Source of the DNA: Clostridiales bacterium
GTDB lineage: Bacteria; Bacillota; Clostridia; Lachnospirales; Lachnospiraceae
Length of the DNA stretch: 15,853 bases
NCBI GenBank assembly: GCA_019420425.1
Contig: JAHZHG010000024.1
Span: 1 to 15,853, forward strand
Direction: 5' to 3'
Positions 14,393 through 15,853 of this stretch are shown here, one piece after another (the stretch's first letter is position 1; each line of letters starts with the position of its first letter). The notes beneath the pieces are model-generated. The model was not told the DNA's origin, searched no databases, and saw only the letters and a list, made by a program, of their open reading frames with translations. The translations under genes were made by a program, and so were the position numbers.

Positions 14393-14421
14393 ATCTTACC
14401 ATTATCTGCGGATGATTCCAA
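14393..14421 (-). promoter_or_regulatory. Promoter of cstA
   Basis: On the minus strand TTGGAA (14416-14421) and TAAGAT (14393-14398) are exactly 17 nt apart. The sequence immediately upstream (14422-14475) is almost pure A/T with long A and T tracts, as in UP elements that raise promoter strength. Confidence 0.65.
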
Positions 14422-14494
14422 GATAAAATTTTAATAAATTTTTTATATATTTTTAGGCTATTTTTACATTTCCCCCAGTATTTTCTTTTTTCTT

Positions 14495-14833
14495 TTATTT
14501 TTCTGAAACCTCTCTTATTCTGGACAGACAGGCATCAAAAAACAGCGGATAACCCCGGCAGAAATAATTCCGGTAGGTACCGGCTTCTTCTGCACTTTCC
14601 GCCGTATATACGGTCTGAAAACCGGTAGTTCAGATCGTAGCGGATACCGGCTCATCTCCCGCTGTATCCAGTCGTAGATATTGGCCGGCATCCGGTTCTG
14701 GTTCATGCCCATAAAATGCTTGGGAAACCGTCGGCTGTGACACGCCAATCCGCTTGGCAAACGCTTTTGAAGCCATATTATCTTTTCCATTTACTGCATC
14801 TAAATTTTGAAATAGCAGGCAGCAGCAAAACAT
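14495..14833 (-). pseudogene. Remnant of a helix-turn-helix regulator-like gene, broken by frameshifts
   Basis: No single frame gives a plausible protein, but coding-like pieces follow each other in order on the minus strand. First comes SKAFAKRIGVSQPTVSQAFYG (about 14720-14785), which looks like a LacI- or XRE-type helix-turn-helix. In another frame follows MPANIYDWIQREMSRYPLR (about 14635-14690). In the third frame comes AEEAGTYRNYFCRGYPLFF and on to a TAA at 14495-14497. No start has a convincing ribosome binding site. The best reading is a decayed gene with at least two frameshifts; an unrelated mixture of chance ORFs or poor local sequence quality cannot be excluded. The original function is not assignable beyond possible DNA binding. 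Confidence 0.4.
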
Positions 14834-14851
14834 ATCCCGCTAAACCGAAAG

Positions 14852-14887
14852 CCAGCCGGCATATCCGTTTTGGACTATGCCGGCTGG
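14852..14887 (-). terminator. 12-bp hairpin after the esterase unit
   Basis: CCAGCCGGCATA and TATGCCGGCTGG form a perfect 12-bp stem with a 12-nt loop. It begins 32 nt after the stop of the frameshifted gene. The T-tract on the minus strand is weak (CTTTCGGTTT), so termination may be inefficient; on the plus strand the following sequence is also T-rich. Confidence 0.55.
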
Positions 14888-14918
14888 TATCTGTTTTATT
14901 TTGTGATCTTACGTATTT

Positions 14919-15277
14919 TTATTCTGCTTCTGTTTCTGCCTCTTCAATTCCGGCTACGATATTCAGCTGGTCTGCAGCGGTTGTTACGGCTGCGACCGTG
15001 GTCAGCTCTGTGCCGTAGTAAACGGTGGTATCCAGCCAGCCGCCTTCGATCGGTTTGATGACCATATCGCCTTCCTGCAAAAGCTCTTCCAGGCTCTTTC
15101 CGTCGCCGCCGTCGTATACCCGGCCGCCCTTAGGGGGCCTTGCCAACAGATCCCGCATATTTGCCAGGTGATCCAGGTTCATATTCATCGTACCAAACCG
15201 GTTATAAATCTGCCAGGACGGTATACCAGATCTTTGTACTCTTCGTCAATCGCGTTTAATACTGCTTCATCTTCGAT
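14919..15277 (-). pseudogene. Small unrecognised gene with lost start codon and one-base frameshift
   Basis: Behind the esterase stop lies AAAGGAGGAG, a good ribosome binding site, but the codon in the right place is ATC, not ATG. The frame reads IEDEAVLNAIDEEYKDLVY and would end at 15185. From about 15217 a different frame takes over and reads WQIYNRFGTMNMNLDHLANM, then continues uninterrupted to a TAA at 14919. Removing one base from TACCCGTCCTGG would give exactly the present TACCGTCCTGG, which restores VYPSWQIYNRF, so a single C deletion is the simplest account. The joined product would have about 120 residues, with DGGDGKSLEELLQEGDMV in the middle and an acidic EAETEAE tail. I do not recognise it. 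Internal initiation at the ATG at 15188 has no ribosome binding site. Together the two lesions argue for a pseudogene, unless they are sequencing errors. Confidence 0.55.
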
Positions 15278-15289
15278 TTCTCCTCCTTT

Positions 15290-15853
15290 TTACAGCACGT
15301 TTGCTTCACAGTATGCAATCATCAGTTCCTTCAGCTGATCGATTTCCGTTACGGTTCCCAGGGTATCCTTCTCTGCCAGATCCATATAGGCCAGCTGCTC
15401 GTTGTTGGAGGGCAGCCACTCAGGCAGGCCTTCGCCGTTGGGATCGCCGGTTTTCATAAAGTTTGACCAGTAGGAGGTAACCATATCTGCTAATTCGTAA
15501 TCCCAGTCTGTCCAGTCGCGCTGCTCAGGCACGTCGCGCAGAGATCCAAAGGTGTACCAAAGATCGCTGGAATGCCATGCCCAGTAGTAATCCTCATTGC
15601 GTCCCGGGGTGAAATGGGAAAGCAGGTATACATATACGTTTCCTTCTTCGTTTATTTCGTCATACATCTGTCCGAACAGCTCAACCGCGGTGACGTTGGT
15701 CAGTGTTGAGGAGTTCAGGCCCATGGTGTTCAGCGTACGTGCCGTAGCGAACGCATCCTCATCCGTTACCTGTACCAGGCTTTCGAAATCATATTCGTCG
15801 TACAGGTCGCCCAGCATTTCTTTGTAATACGCATAAAACTCATCCGCGGTTTC
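15290..15853 (-). CDS. Type-B carboxylesterase, C-terminal part (5' end outside window)
   Basis: The last 187 residues of an alpha/beta-hydrolase of the carboxylesterase type-B (para-nitrobenzyl esterase) family. The catalytic His lies in AWHSSDLWYTFGSL, the position of the family HGxEL motif. The family C-terminus follows: a helix with ADMVTSYWSNFMKTGDPNG and a GLPEWLP segment. The catalytic Ser and acidic residue would lie upstream, beyond the window. The frame is open through the right edge (codons reading ETADEFYAYYKE before the first internal Met), so it is partial. It ends with TAA at 15290-15292, and a small broken gene follows 12 nt later with its own ribosome binding site, so the two were probably an operon. 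Such enzymes hydrolyse carboxylic esters; the substrate is unknown. Confidence 0.88.
   Translation of the reverse strand, partial: ETADEFYAYYKEMLGDLYDEYDFESLVQVTDEDAFATARTLNTMGLNSSTLTNVTAVELFGQMYDEINEEGNVYVYLLSHFTPGRNEDYYWAWHSSDLWYTFGSLRDVPEQRDWTDWDYELADMVTSYWSNFMKTGDPNGEGLPEWLPSNNEQLAYMDLAEKDTLGTVTEIDQLKELMIAYCEANVL

Noticed and set aside
1..15853. CRISPR array, tRNA or rRNA gene, insertion sequence or phage attachment site
   Set aside because: I looked for evenly spaced repeats, cloverleaf or rRNA-like sequence and transposase motifs with terminal inverted repeats and saw none. The broken genes at the right end have no visible mobile-element borders.

Overview
The window looks like a chromosomal segment of a moderately GC-rich Clostridia member, most likely Lachnospiraceae. 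This is inferred from the style of the proteins (541-residue enzyme I, 480-residue CstA, HLDVNSAF-type Y-family polymerase, DUF4474-like protein) and from the strong AGGAGG-type ribosome binding sites; no rRNA or tRNA is present to confirm it. Nearly all genes are on the minus strand.

Layout on the minus strand, from high to low coordinates. (1) The 3' end of a type-B carboxylesterase, followed by a small gene that lacks a start codon and carries a one-base frameshift, then a 12-bp hairpin. (2) Remnants of a helix-turn-helix gene spread over several frames, apparently a pseudogene. (3) A cstA-type carbon-starvation/pyruvate transporter with its own promoter, a structured leader and a good terminator. 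(4) An SOS-type operon: a LexA-box palindrome lies inside the promoter spacer of a Y-family DNA polymerase gene, followed 14 nt later by an unrecognised 105-residue gene. (5) After a two-gene plus-strand unit (DUF4474-like membrane-anchored protein and metallophosphoesterase), a tight run of ptsI, an aldo/keto reductase, an ABC ATPase, an ABC-2 permease and a 350-residue protein of unknown function. (6) A separate unit made of a strong sigma-A promoter, a 33-codon peptide gene with a perfect Shine-Dalgarno sequence, two tandem intrinsic terminators, and then two overlapping genes for a heterodimeric ABC exporter. The second exporter gene runs off the window start.

The most interesting part is unit 6. 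I find no promoter between the terminators and the exporter genes, so their expression should depend on read-through of the leader. This is the architecture of translation-dependent transcription attenuation, as established for bmrBCD of Bacillus subtilis, but with a leader peptide I do not recognise. The exporter pair also shows complementary degenerate motifs (Asp instead of the catalytic Glu in one ATPase, LSVGQ instead of LSGGQ in the other), typical of asymmetric heterodimeric multidrug exporters. Secondary points of interest are the LexA-controlled polymerase with its unknown partner gene, the cstA leader, and the cluster of broken genes near the right end.
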